This document shows positions 22,705 to 33,715 of a stretch of DNA of 64,000 nt, in pieces. The stretch spans positions 8,568,501 to 8,632,500 of the forward strand of contig NC_091675.1 of NCBI RefSeq assembly GCF_042453785.1, written 5' to 3'. The notes beneath the pieces are model-generated. The model was not told where the DNA came from, did no database searches, and was given only the letters and a program-made list of their open reading frames with translations. This DNA is from Malus domestica (lineage: Eukaryota > Streptophyta > Magnoliopsida > Rosales > Rosaceae). A program made the translations under genes and the position numbers. Position 1 is the stretch's first letter. The number at the start of each line of letters is the position of its first letter.

Positions 22705-25700
22705 ATGAGACACGCTCCTCCTCCTTCCCTCCAATTCCTCGCCGCTGCCGCCACCAACTCCGCCGTCACCGCCATGTCTTCGCGCCCTCCTGTACTCTCT
22801 CTCTCTCCCTCTCTTTAATTTAAAAAATGGCTCTGAAACTTTCAACTAACCATTGCTCTCTCTTTCACAGTACCGAGGTGGTCGAAACCCGTGGCAGAGA
22901 GGCTTCTCCAACCGCCCCTACTCAGGCGGCGGTAGAAGCAACTACGTTACCGGAGACTCCCACTTCCGATCAGTCCGCGACGCCAATCTAGGGTCCCGGC
23001 AAGGCGATTCCGGACCCTTCCCCAACCAAACCTCCTATCGTCGGACTCCGCCGCCGTCTTTCGATCTCAACTACTTCCGCGGTCCTCCGCAGCTCGATCA
23101 CAATCAACCGTACCGGCCGAATCAGCAATTTCGGCCTCCCCATCAGTTTCGGCCGCCTCAGCAATTCCGGCCTCGGCCGAAACCCTTGGACTATCGGAAC
23201 TGGGAATTTGCCAAAGCGACGCCGTCCCCTACTTGTGGTAATCGACCATATTCACAAATTAATCGGAGGTTATTTGGTTTAAGCTTAGTATTTGAATTTA
23301 TGGTTTTCGTGTTGGCAGAGAGGTTTACGGTGTTGTCATATAATATACTGGCTGATTACTTGGCAAACGATCACCGGAGTAAGCTATACTATCACATACC
23401 TCATCATATGATGGACTGGCAGTGGAGAAAGCGAAATTTGATTTTCGAGCTCGGGTTGTGGTCACCCGACATAATGTGCCTTCAGGTCTTGATTTTTATG
23501 TGCAATATGCAGTAACATTCTGTTAATTTTGTATAGTTCAGGGAGGATATCGAATGTTGGGGCGGTTGTGTTTGAAATGTCTTTATTTTGTGCCTTGCTT
23601 TTTTATGCGCTTGACCGACCTTTTGATTGCAGGAAGTTGATAAATTTGAGGACCTTGAGGAGGAGTTTAAGCTTAAAGGGTACATCGGCATTTGGAAGGT
23701 GTGCTAAGAAATGCTTATGTTGCTGTTTTGCTAACGCAAGAACATTCACATCATATGTTAATATTTCCCTGTTTACATGTTTTGGTATTATATAGAGGCT
23801 CGATTGTGTAACCGACACCTTTTTGAGCATCAATAGAAAATATTTTTAGTGCAGTTGACTAGATAGGATAGAAACAAAGATTAAAGAACATGAACTGTCC
23901 AGAAAAAAGACAGGGTCTTAAGGAGATTGGTAGATGGATAACATCCAATGGGTGGTTATATTGTGCGAGAAATACCGTTAACTGTTATTACTTCAAATTA
24001 GCTCATAAACAGTAACTGTAAGAGGATGCGTGTTACCCTTAATTCTACCAAATAAGAGAGGGTGCATGTTATTAGGGGAAGGATGCCATTTTTTCGTTTT
24101 CTCATTGCATGCAGATAGGTTTGCTATACTAGTAAAGGCCAGGAAATGAGATTAGTTGGGCCAACTTTCAGCAACTCAAAAAGTTCTCTGTTTGATAATG
24201 TCAGTTCATCAAGTTGTTTATTTGCCAAAAGAAAAAAATACTTGTTCATGGATGGTGGAACGGTAACAATGTTTTGGTTTATACAGATGAGGACTGGTAA
24301 TCCAGTTGATGGATGTGCAATTTTTTGGCGATCATCAAGGTAGAATATGTCTAGTTTTTACGTTTTAGATATCCTTGATTTATGAACACTGAGCAGTCAT
24401 TCATCCAATTTACTATGGGGGTGTGATACCCAAACACCCCATTTTACTTCTCACACACCTTTTTAATTTTGGGCCGTTGGATCGGATGAATTGAAAAAGA
24501 TCAACGTGCATAAATTATCAAAGGGTGTGTGGATAGCACACCCCTTTACTATGCTGCTTATGCTCGGGAAGAAGTTTATTTACTTACTATGAATATCATC
24601 TGTATAGGTGAATATGCGTCTGTACTAGCTAAAAATAAAAAGTAGTTTGCGCTGATATTTCAGTTCTTATCTTACCCCATTCTTTGATTTAACCCCTTTT
24701 TGCACTACTTTAAGTATTTTGTTCGGGATTTCTTTGTTACTAATTTGTTTTAACATGTATTCATCTTTTCAGACTTAACCTGCTGGTATCTTATGTGTTG
24801 AGCAAATTGATTTGGTACTGATGTCTACCTTAATTACCTTTATAGATTCAAGTTGGTCCATGAGGAATCCATCGAGTTCAATAAGCTTGGACTTCGGGAT
24901 AATGTTGCTCAAATATGCGTGCTGGAGGTACTCTGAATATTTATATCTTGAAACTTCCATGTAATAACCAGCACTAATTCTGATTGTTCAAAATCGGTTT
25001 GTCATTTTTTCTTTTGTTTGATATGCTTTCGTACAAATATTATTAGTTTCTTTGTTAACAGTCAATGCGTCAGAATAGCACCAAAAATGTTGCAGCTCTA
25101 CCAACAAGGTAAAGTAAGAATCTTTAAAGAACTTACCTTCATTCATCATACACACACACACCCCGCACGCATGCTGTCATTAGGATGCCTCATACAGGTT
25201 TGATTAATATTTGGATGAACGTACTAGTTTTAACAGTAGAAGACAGTTCTGTCTTTTCTATGAAGATTTTATAACTGAATTGCTTTCATATCTGTAGCTC
25301 AACAGGTACTAATAAAGTTGTCATTTGTAACATTCATGTGCTTTACAATCCTAGACGGGGAGAAATTAAGCTTGGCCAGGTAGTGGACCATTGTACTCTC
25401 TCTCTCTCTCTCTCCCCCTCTCCCTGTATATAAGGACCGGTGATAAAAAGTGTTTGGCCGATATATAGAACTAACTGCCTGAGTGGTGTGGAATCCATCA
25501 CAAACTTTAACTTCTGTGATGCTAAAGTTTTCATTCAGCCGTTTTCCTGTATCTTTCCTTTGAACAGGTCAGGGTTCTTTTGGATAGGGCTCATTCTGTT
25601 TCCAAAATCTGGAATGATGCTCCAATTGTTCTTTGTGGGGATTTCAATTGTACACCTAAGGTTTGCATTTACCACTTGAAGGATATTTATTGCACTGTTG

Positions 25701-27792
25701 GAGTTCTCTTTTTTGTTTTATCGTGGCAGTAACACTTTTTTATTTATTTATTTTTTGTCAGAGTCCGTTATACAACTTTATTTCAGAACAGAAGGTAAGC
25801 TCATTTCTTCTCAATTTTGGACCTCCTTGCAGTTGTAAATTACAAATATATCTTGCATCATACTTTGCAGTTAGATTTGTCTGGAGTTGACAGAGATAAG
25901 GTATCTGGACAAGCTTCAGCTCAAATTTATGCACCAAGGTTATATGATCATAATTATGGGTAAGGTTTGTAGGAGTTGACTAGCGGGTACAATTATATTT
26001 GAGAGTACTGCTTGTATTTTGATTTGAAAACGTGACAAAATATTGTAGGGCTGGGCCTGCTAGTCATATAGCTCAAGGTCCACCAATTGTAGATGGGAGG
26101 GAAGCTGGACTGAACTCGGGCAATCAGTCATTGGATATCCAGAACCCAAATAATCCAGAAAGTAGTGCAGAGAGTGTTCCATTAGTGAACAACTTGTCTC
26201 AGCCTCAAAGTACTGACATCTCAGACGTTTTTGATAAGTCTTGCCCCAATGTGCATTTTGGAAAAGATGACGGTTCCAAAGATGTTGATGTGAACCAAGA
26301 AACTAAGCAGAACTCTTTAGATGTCTCTGAGGTTGAAACTGGATCAGCATTCCATGTGACTGAGATGGGATACAAAGAAAAAGTGAATTTCACCTCTAAT
26401 TCAAATCTTGGATTATCAAGCAGACATTTGAATTCAGATGTTTCCCTAGAGAAAGAAAGGATGAACTGTGATATCCATAAACATCTCTCTACGAGGGACA
26501 ATGATTCTATTAGGGAAGGGATTGATCCAGATTCTGTGGTTCCTATCGACTCAGAAGTTCCTTTATCTAAGCTATCTAACCAGGCTTCCATTACCGATGC
26601 TACTAAAGGCTCTTCATTGGAAAACTTAGGGCATATGTCTTCCAATCCAGTTTCTGGTGTCGAGGAGGAAAGGCCTTCAGCCTCATATCAAGTGGACATA
26701 TCATGTCCATCTGCTAGTGCTGACCTTGAATTGCAGAAAAATATGGAAAAGTTATCTCTTAGTGTGCTAGATGAAGCCATTCCGGCAGATGAAAATATAG
26801 CTGAAGATGATAAAACGTTTATATCTGCATTACACGATACGGAAGATGCCTTTCCATCTGATTTTACTTCTGTTACTCCTCCCAACTCAGCATTTTCAGC
26901 ATCACCCAATGCGGAGAGAACCTATTATGATCCATCACTATGGACTCCAATGGAAATAGAAACTGCCACAGGCAATGCGGAACACACTCTTTTAGAACAT
27001 CCTCTGAAGCTTAAGAGCACATATACTGAAGTTGAGGTAGTCATATCGTCTAATATCCTTATCGAAGGTTATCTAGAGCATTGCTGTTTGATCTGCAAAT
27101 TGGGGGTTTACTCATTTTGGTTTCATCTTTGCAGGATTGTTCTGGCACCAGAGATTCAAGTGGGGAGCCCCTGGTGACCAGTTATAATAAATTATTCTTG
27201 GGCACGGTTGATTACATCTGGTAAATTTTCTATGGTTCTGATTTTCCTTGTGCATTTCCTGTCATCCTATTCTGCTTATCAGATTTTAAGTTGAGAACTC
27301 ATTTAGTAATTACACATCTGTTTTAATAAAGTTCGTCTGCCACTCTCTTGTCTGATAATTTATTTTCTTATTCTGAGCCTGCGGAATAGGTCGAGACCTA
27401 TTAATGCTTCTTGTAATTTTCTTTCTTAAATATCAGGTGTTCCGAAGGTCTGCAGACTGTCAGGGTGCTTGCTCCTATTCCGAAGCAAGCTATGCAGTGG
27501 ACTTCAGGGTTCCCAACCAAGGTACGGGTTTTCTACTGAACAGAGAGCGATATCTATTTACTAGTTTAGGGAAAGCAAAATGGAATGAATTAAATTATGA
27601 TTATGAGAGTAGACTTTTCACTGAAGCAATGTATGATAAACGACATTGATTAATCCTGGTTGAATGAAAGAACTTGAGAGACATATTTCTGAGGCATAAT
27701 TTTTCGGGACGGTTTTGCAGAAATGGGGTAGTGATCATATTGCATTGGCTTCTGAGTTGGCATTCATCAACAATTCTGACCAATCATCATAA
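22705..27792 (+). CDS. CCR4-6: CCR4-NOT-type poly(A) deadenylase, CCR4 homolog 6
   Basis: Fifteen exons, all with GT-AG junctions that keep frame: 22705-22791, 22871-23237, 23319-23485, 23633-23698, 24287-24339, 24846-24927, 25062-25108, 25298-25379, 25568-25660, 25762-25794, 25871-25959, 26049-27036, 27135-27220, 27437-27521, 27721-27792; 798 aa. Residues 1-150 are Arg/Gly/Pro/Gln-rich and probably disordered (repeated QFRPP). The endonuclease/exonuclease/phosphatase fold starts at ERFTVLSYNILADYLA (about 152). Metal and catalytic motifs are present: LQEVD, ICNIHVLYNPRRGE, CGDFNCTPKS and the terminal KWGSDHIALASE. Exon 12 (residues about 389-718) is a long acidic, Ser-rich linker lying inside the catalytic fold, between the GDFN and SDH motifs. 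The family shortens mRNA poly(A) tails in the cytoplasm. The start was chosen because MRHAPPP...SSRPP splices in frame to YRGGR. An in-frame ATG at residue 24 is an alternative. Confidence 0.95.
24418..24544. mobile_element. 127-bp MITE in CCR4-6 intron 5, 9-bp TSD
   Basis: Starts ggggtgtgatacccaaacac and ends gtgtgtggatagcacacccc, near-perfect inverted repeats, and is flanked by the perfect direct repeat TTTACTATG (24409-24417 and 24545-24553). A 9-bp duplication suggests a Mutator-type element; if one base is chance, an 8-bp hAT duplication is possible. No coding capacity. It sits between exons 5 and 6 and touches no splice site. Confidence 0.9.
25394..25415. repeat. (CT)n microsatellite in CCR4-6 intron 8
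   Basis: About ten CT units followed by C-rich imperfect repeats, upstream of the acceptor of exon 9. Confidence 0.85.
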
Positions 27793-28994
27793 GAGCAACA
27801 CAGAAGTCCGCCGCAGTATAGCCCTCGACAACAGGGGATTGCAATCGGAGAAATTGCGGGAACGGCTGTCAAACTCGTTGAGCTTCTAGTCACAGGTTCT
27901 GCAGCAACCTCCTGTATATACTTTTGATCTGGATGGTACTCAGTTCTACAGTTGCTATCTAGGAAATTAGAATTGAACCGTCTGGCACTCGGCACTCGTC
28001 ACTCGGCCCTCGGCACTTGTCACTCGGCACTCGTCACCTGTATCAACGGTTCGGATGAGAGATGGGTGAAATTTGTTGCCAATTGTTTTAAAATTCACCT
28101 CACCTCACCGGCTCACCCTAAAAATTGGTTATGCCCGTCACATTAGACACGAGGAAGAAAATAATTTTTACCGTTTATGTGAAAATTCTTAACTCCGCCC
28201 TTAGTGTTTGTTATTTTTTATTGTAAGTTAATTTGTAAAAGTTTGAAAGTAGGGCAATTAGCTAAATAATTCACTTTGACATTTGGTTGCTGAGATGAAC
28301 GAAATCAAATATTGAGATATCAATGACATATTGTCCATATATCAACGACATAATGGTAACATGCTAAAAATGGATCATTTAAGCAACTAAATTTCAAGAG
28401 TCGATCATGAGTCAAAAAGCCTTGAAAGAATTCGTACTTTGGACATGTTCATATTTTCCTTTGAATACGTTCTTGCTTTTGGAAAGAGACTTGCATGTAA
28501 CAAAACGTTATGCTACTAGTGTACCGTGGACGTGTGGTAAAAAAGCAAGGTGGTCGTTGTATATCGTAAAAAGTACAACAATCATTCGATGACAGAGACT
28601 TTTACCAGTTCACATGCGAGTAACTTTTCATGAAGTAATAACCAGGGTTTGGTTTTGTTTTTTTTCTTGGTCAAATTCGGGTTTTGCTTCGATCTACCAT
28701 ACAACAAGGAATTTGGTTAAAAACACGAAAAAATTCCAAGAAAAGGGGACAGATTTTGATCATAATTTAGTAACAATCCCTGTGTTATGTGAATCTCTAA
28801 GAACAAGAGAATTACTACCAAAAAAAAATCATAAAAAAACAAGGGAGAAATTGTTTTTCATAATTCAAAACACCTAAAATCTCTCTTACCTATTTATTGT
28901 ACTTTAGAATATAAATAAAAGCAAAATTAGTTTTGTGATTTTATCAAGTGACAATTAATTTTTTGATAGGACTAAAGTACAAGATCACGTGATG
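27793..28994. other. 3' flank of CCR4-6 and intergenic DNA
   Basis: The first few hundred bases are probably the 3' UTR. A short cluster of ggcactcgtcactc-type repeats (about 27983-28041, four units) follows. The rest is AT-rich without a recognisable gene or element, up to the LTR retrotransposon. Confidence 0.45.
27983..28041. repeat. Short GC-rich tandem repeat (ggcactcgtcactc)
   Basis: The heptamers ggcactc, gtcactc and variants alternate about eight times directly downstream of CCR4-6. The copies are imperfect. Confidence 0.8.
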
Positions 28995-28999
28995 TTATC

Positions 29000-29366
29000 T
29001 GTTAGTACCATATTATATTGGGTCTCGTTACTTAGGCTTCTAGACATTGAGTCATGATCTATGTAAAAGGGGAGGAGCCCTTAGTCTATAAAAGGGACTC
29101 CTCACCCTCACAATCCTCAAGCCTCACATCCCCAAACAGAGGCTCTCATATTCAGAGCAAAGCTCTCTCAAACTCTCTCTTTCTCTGGGGGACTCCCATC
29201 ACACTTGTAATCCATACATACAGTTACAGAGAAATACAATCAACATCAGTGTGGACGTAGCCCAAACATTGGGGTGAACCACGATACATTTTGTGTTCTT
29301 TACTTTCTTGCAGATTCACGGTTGGATTTACGTTATTCCAAGACCCTCCGGTTTTGTGCATTAACA
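29000..29366 (+). repeat. 5' LTR of gene-capturing element
   Basis: Contains a TATA-like box (gtctataaaagg, about 29085) that would start transcription of the element, and a downstream polyadenylation-like region. It is paired with 32116-32485. Confidence 0.92.
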
Positions 29367-29700
29367 TTTGGCGCCGTCTGTGGGAATCAACACGAAAAGC
29401 TATGTCGGCTCTCTTTCATTTTTTTCATCTCACCACCGTGAAACCTCACCACAATATCCACCGTGAATCTGCAGAAACCCAGAACCTCCCCCATTGGGTT
29501 GTTCCAGAAAAACCTTCGCATATCTCTCTCTCATCAGCCACTATCCCTTTCTAGAGAATTCGAAAAAATACTCTCTTGCCAACTTCTTGTTGCGCTTGAA
29601 GACGGCCACGTTTGGCCTCTGTATTATCATCTTCTTCTTCCTCCTCCTCCATTCCTCTCTTCCTCCTCCTCCAATCTCGACTGCTGAAGGGACACCGTCA

Positions 29701-30366
29701 ATGGCCGCTGCCGCCACTATTCCTTTGCTGCAATTCGTCCTTGCCAAAACCTTCCAAGCCAAGCTCCACTCCAACAGACTCCGACCCATCAAACAGAAAG
29801 GAAGGTTTGGGCTGTCTACGATTACATGCTCCTCTTCTAATGGCAGAGAGCCTGAGTCTGTCGACATCGGTGTGAAGAGCGTGGAGTGTTTGCTGGAAGA
29901 GAAGCGGCGCGTCGAGATTTTTACTGGGATTGCCTCAGGAGAATTCACTGTGGAGAAATCTAGTTTTCCATCTCAATTGAAGAGCGGTTTGTCGAAGGTT
30001 GGTGTTCCTACGGGGATATTAGATTTCTTGTTCAGTTGGGCTAATGCACTTGAAAACTATACAAAAAAAATTCCAGAGGCAAAAGGAGCTATCAGTGCCA
30101 TTCGAAGTGAGGCCTTTTTCATCCCACTATTTGAGCTTTACCTCACATATGGTGGAATTTATAGGCTGAAATTTGGACCAAAGTCCTTTTTGATAGTTTC
30201 TGATCTGGCGATTGCCAAACATATATTAAGGGAGAATTCAAAGGCTTATTCAAAAGGAATCTTGGCTGAAATTCTAGAATTTGTCAGGGGGACTGGTCTC
30301 ATTCTAGCAAACGGTGAAATATGGCGCAGACGGTGACGTGCTATAGTTCCTGCACTGCATAAATAT
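29701..30366 (+). pseudogene. Captured CYP97A (carotene hydroxylase P450) N-terminal fragment
   Basis: Starting with an ATG (MAAAATIPLLQF), about 211 codons run without interruption and match the N-terminal third of plant CYP97A-type P450s: plastid-targeting-like leader, then FTGIASGEFTVEKSSFP, GILDFLFSWANALENYT, FELYLTYGGIYRLKFGP, FLIVSDLAIAKHILREN and GEIWR. A stop (30334-30336) interrupts just after GEIWRRR, and the same frame resumes as RAIVPALHKY before homology ends. The heme-binding region and most of the enzyme are absent. The lack of introns suggests capture from mRNA. CYP97A enzymes hydroxylate the beta-ring of carotenes in plastids; this copy cannot. The open frame extends 69 codons upstream of the captured ATG (to 29494). 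Confidence 0.85.
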
Positions 30367-30399
30367 ACGAAGCTCGCTCTTCGATGCGGTCGCAAATCG

Positions 30400-30456
30400 A
30401 TCAACCGGACGATGCCGTCTTACGTGGCGTTTACTGACACGGAGAGGCTGATAAGG
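30400..30456 (+). pseudogene. Captured HSP70 fragment
   Basis: In one frame it reads INRTMPSYVAFTDTERLI, which matches the highly conserved start of the HSP70 nucleotide-binding domain (NRTTPSYVAFTDTERLIG) with one changed residue. It begins only about 35 bp after the P450 homology stops and then diverges abruptly. It is far too short to function. Only about 55 bp are recognised, but the motif is very specific to HSP70. Confidence 0.75.
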
Positions 30457-30715
30457 GGTAAGACCAATGGAAGCTAAATCCCATTCTCAATCATGCATTT
30501 ATTCTCCAGGTTGTCGCATTTGTCCAACAAAATAAAAAGAAAGGCCCTCAAACAGCTCAACCACTCCTACAAAAGTGAAAACAAAAATCAAAAGCAAGTC
30601 TACAAGTGAGTATGTCTGGAGGTGGAGAGATAGAGAGAGGTGCGGTGGAAAAGAGAAAGTAAAAGCAAAAGCAAAAGCTTAAATTCCCTTTAATTGTGCA
30701 GATGCTATCCCACTA

Positions 30716-30842
30716 TCCAACCATCTGCCATACCCACCTTCTGCAGCAGCTTTTTTGAATGTTGTGATTTACCTTTATCTAACCATCTGTCATACCCACC
30801 TTTTGCAGCAGCTTTTTTGAATGTTGTGATTTACCTTTCTTA
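30716..30842. repeat. 62-bp tandem repeat, two units
   Basis: Units start aaccatctgccatacccacc and end gtgatttaccttt, at 30720 and 30782, with about three differences. Confidence 0.85.
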
Positions 30843-31051
30843 TCTTTTGTAGACATTTGTATAAATCCACCAGAGTGTAATCATAAATAAAGAAAGAAGG
30901 CAGCATGCCAATAAAAAAAAAAAGGTCAAGCCCAAATTAATGGACTGGATTGTTATGTGGAGGGCGTAGGCCCATATGCCCAAAAGAGCCATACCCTATG
31001 GCTTTAAATTCCAAACTTCATCCCTCCACTTAAGGTTCACCCTCTATTACC

Positions 31052-31230
31052 ACCAACCAGATAATCAAAAGTACATCTAGTACTAAAAAATTATTCGGCA
31101 GCCTGCCGCTATTATCACCAACCAGGTGATCAACAGTACGTCCAGTACTCCAAAATTATTCGGCAGCCTGCCACAATTATCACCCACTAGGTGATCAAAA
31201 GTACGTCCAGTACTCCAAAATTATACATGA
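31052..31230. repeat. 65-bp tandem repeat, about three units
   Basis: Units start accaaccaggtgatc and contain gtacgtccagtactccaaaa and ttcggcagcctgcc, at 31052, 31117 and 31182. The third is partial. Confidence 0.88.
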
Positions 31231-31400
31231 GCATCACTCATGTCAATCATGCATAAACATTCATGAGCATTACTCATGTCAATCATACATAAACATTCAT
31301 GAACATCTCTCATGTCAACATGCATGAGTATCATTCATGTCAACATTCATGAGCATCACTCATGTCAACATCCACGAGCATCACTCATGTCAATCAGCTT
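31226..31400. repeat. Minisatellite of catgagcatcactcatgtcaa
   Basis: A unit of about 21-31 bp built from catgagcatyactcatgtca recurs about seven times with variable spacers (catgcataaacatt). Each unit carries the near-palindrome catgag...ctcatg. Confidence 0.88.
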
Positions 31401-31608
31401 TGAAAGCTTCATTTACAGGGCTCCAGCTTCGAAAGCTTCACGTACAAAGCTTCAATGCATGGTATACAAAGACCGCCTTCGAACAACCGCCACTTCAGCC
31501 CATACATGGATTGAATTTGAAGTCTTCAGCCAATATACTCTATTGACTAAAGACTTAGGGGACTACACTGTGTACCAAATATTGGGCTTCCGCAACTGGG
31601 CCTCATGA

Positions 31609-31905
31609 AAAATACTTGGGGGACTTAGCCCATTATTTATGTACTGAGGAGCGAACCCTTATTCTATAAAAAAGACTCCCTCACTTTTATTAGAGAGCAC
31701 TCATAAAAAATACTTGGGGGACTTAGCCCATTATTTATGTACTGAGGAGCGAGCCCTTATTCTACAAAAGGGACTCCATCACCATCATTAGAGAGTATCG
31801 CCGCCTGCTAAGCAACCGCCTCGCCGAGAGCATCAACTCTAGCCCATCATTCATGTATTGAGGAGCAAACCCTTATTATATAAAATGAACTCCCTCACCT
31901 TCAAC
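31609..31905. repeat. 97-bp tandem repeat resembling the LTR promoter
   Basis: Units contain tacttgggggacttagccc and ggagcgaacccttattctataaaa. Copies start at about 31614 and 31711, with a third, more diverged one near 31835. The cluster gagccctta-tctataaaa-ggactcc also occurs in the LTRs, so these look like amplified pieces of LTR core promoter next to the polypurine-like tract. Confidence 0.8.
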
Positions 31906-32115
31906 GCCACAAGTCAAGCCAACCAAGGCAACATAAGCCACAAGCCGAGCAGCCTCGCAACATGTGTTACTTCTAGTTGAGCATCATTTCACATTGAACA
32001 CCGCCTCATATCGAGTATCAGTTCTAGACGACATCTAGTTACTTCGGCCCACACATGGATTGAATTTCAAGTCTCCAGCTAAAAGACTATTTTGATTGAA
32101 GACTTGGGGGACTAT

Positions 32116-32485
32116 TGTTAGTACCATATTATATTGGGCCTCGTTACTTGAGCTTCCAGACATTAAGCCCATGATCTATGTAAAAGGGGAGGAGCCCTTA
32201 GTCTATAAAAAAGGACTCCTCACCCTCACAATCATCAAACCTCACATCCCCAAACAGAGGCTTTCATATTCAGAGTAAAGCTTTCTCAAACTCTCTATTT
32301 CTCTAGGGGACTCCCCCTCACACTTGTAATACATAAATACAGTTACAGAGAAATACAATCAACATCAGTGTGGACGTAGCCCAAACATTGGAATGAATCA
32401 CGATACATTTTGTGTTCTTTACTTTCTTGCAGATTCACGGTTGGATTTACGTTGTTCCAAGACCCTCCGGTTTTGTACATCAACA
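32116..32485 (+). repeat. 3' LTR of gene-capturing element
   Basis: 370 bp, colinear with 29000-29366. It is preceded by the G-rich tract at about 32104-32112 and followed by target-site copy TTATC. Confidence 0.92.
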
Positions 32486-32490
32486 TTATC

Positions 32491-33715
32491 AATTTATTAT
32501 GTATTAACGTGTATTTATGTTTTAGCAAAATAATGACTCAATTTAGCCAGACAATCATAGCACATGTATTTATTTATTTAATATCATAATTTATGTCATT
32601 AACATATCAGTTGTGTCTGACTTGTAATATATTATACACCATAATTTTTTTATAACAAAAATATGAATTCGTAACAACACGTTGCAGTGAGACAAACATG
32701 TTCGAAAACTTATAAATGATATTTTAATATATATCAGTGTATTGGTGTATATAGTCATACTATGCACCAAGATCTTTTATCAATAAACTTAATTCATTAT
32801 ATCTTTGACCGCATATTTAATCATGCTCGAACACATATTATCACGTGATGTGACCTTTCTTGTGAGCAGGCCTAGTTCTTCGCAAATGTTAAACAGGTCA
32901 AGCCTTCGAAGTAGTTTGCATTTGGTAACCTATTTGCATTTGGTAACCTATCATATTGTTTGTTTGTTTGTTTAAAGTCTCAATCTACTTCTTGTTTTTT
33001 ATATTTATTTATTTATTTATTATTATTATTATTTAATTTTATTTAAAATTTTAAGTTTTGAAGAAACATTTAAGTTTTTAACTGTGTGATTCTGAATCAT
33101 ATTATTTTAGTTGCAAACCAACGAGTCAACCCAAACACAAGACACGCAACAACATTTAAAAATCATTTTCTTTGTCCCGACTCTGCCTCCTCCTCGCTCA
33201 TAAACTCACGTGACTCCGAAAGCAGAAGAAACCATTTGGTTTTCTCAGGCAAAAATCCAACACTTCTCATCAGATTTGCAATTTCAGGTCAGTTTTCTCA
33301 TCTGGGTTTTCTCAGAATTCAATTTTCTCATCTGGGTCGCATGCAATGCTTTCAATCTATTCGTTTTTAGCTTCATCTTTTGTATAAATTGTAAAAAATG
33401 CCTGCTTTTTGTACAGAATCATAAAAAAGGTGTGTGCTTTCTGGTTATTTTGCAGGGGTTTTTAAGTCCTTTGAGCTGCATTTGCTGTTTTCTGTCGTTA
33501 AATTTCTTGTAAGATTGATAATCCTGAGAAAATCTAATTCCTGAAACCCCCAAATATACCAGAATGTCCCTAGGAATATCCAGTCCCTAGAATCTTTGAC
33601 TCCTCTACCCGAAATGTTGTTTGAATTCGGTTTTGAGGAAAGAGGATTCATACTTCTTTAAAGCTACTGTTCCATTGAGATCAGGGGTCCCATATCTCTT
33701 CGAATTTTTGGAAAA
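32491..33715. other. Intergenic and 5' flank of KCS gene
   Basis: AT-rich to about 33100, then a more balanced region that probably holds the KCS promoter and 5' UTR. No other gene or bounded repeat was recognised. Confidence 0.45.

Larger units (their letters stand above)
29000..32485 (+). mobile_element. Non-autonomous LTR retrotransposon with captured gene pieces
   Basis: A complete 3,486-bp element: 5' LTR 29000-29366, 3' LTR 32116-32485, both starting TGTTAGTACC and ending AACA, flanked by the perfect duplication TTATC (28995-28999 and 32486-32490). A primer-binding-site-like sequence (ttggcgccgtctgtggg) follows the 5' LTR and a G-rich tract (cttgggggactat) precedes the 3' LTR. No gag, protease, integrase or RT similarity is present. 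The interior instead carries a CYP97A-derived segment (29701-30366), a short HSP70-derived segment (about 30400-30456) and three families of tandem repeats. The LTRs differ by roughly twenty changes by eye, so the insertion is not recent. Confidence 0.92.

Noticed and set aside
22853-23515. Single-exon gene of 220 codons beginning MLSLSQYRGG
   Set aside because: The in-frame start is intronic; exon 1 (ending SSRPP) splices to YRGGR, and the 3' part is intron read-through at 23238 and 23486.
26205-26645. Antisense 146-codon frame opposite CCR4-6 exon 12
   Set aside because: A shadow of the low-complexity exon on the other strand with no independent coding signal.
29494-30336. Reading the 280-codon frame as a functional cytochrome P450 gene
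   Set aside because: It covers only the N-terminal third of CYP97A, lacks the heme-binding region, ends at a stop within the family's conserved segment and lies inside an LTR retrotransposon.
31226-31400. CRISPR-like regular repeat array
   Set aside because: Units are of variable length with degenerate spacers, in a plant retrotransposon; this is a minisatellite.
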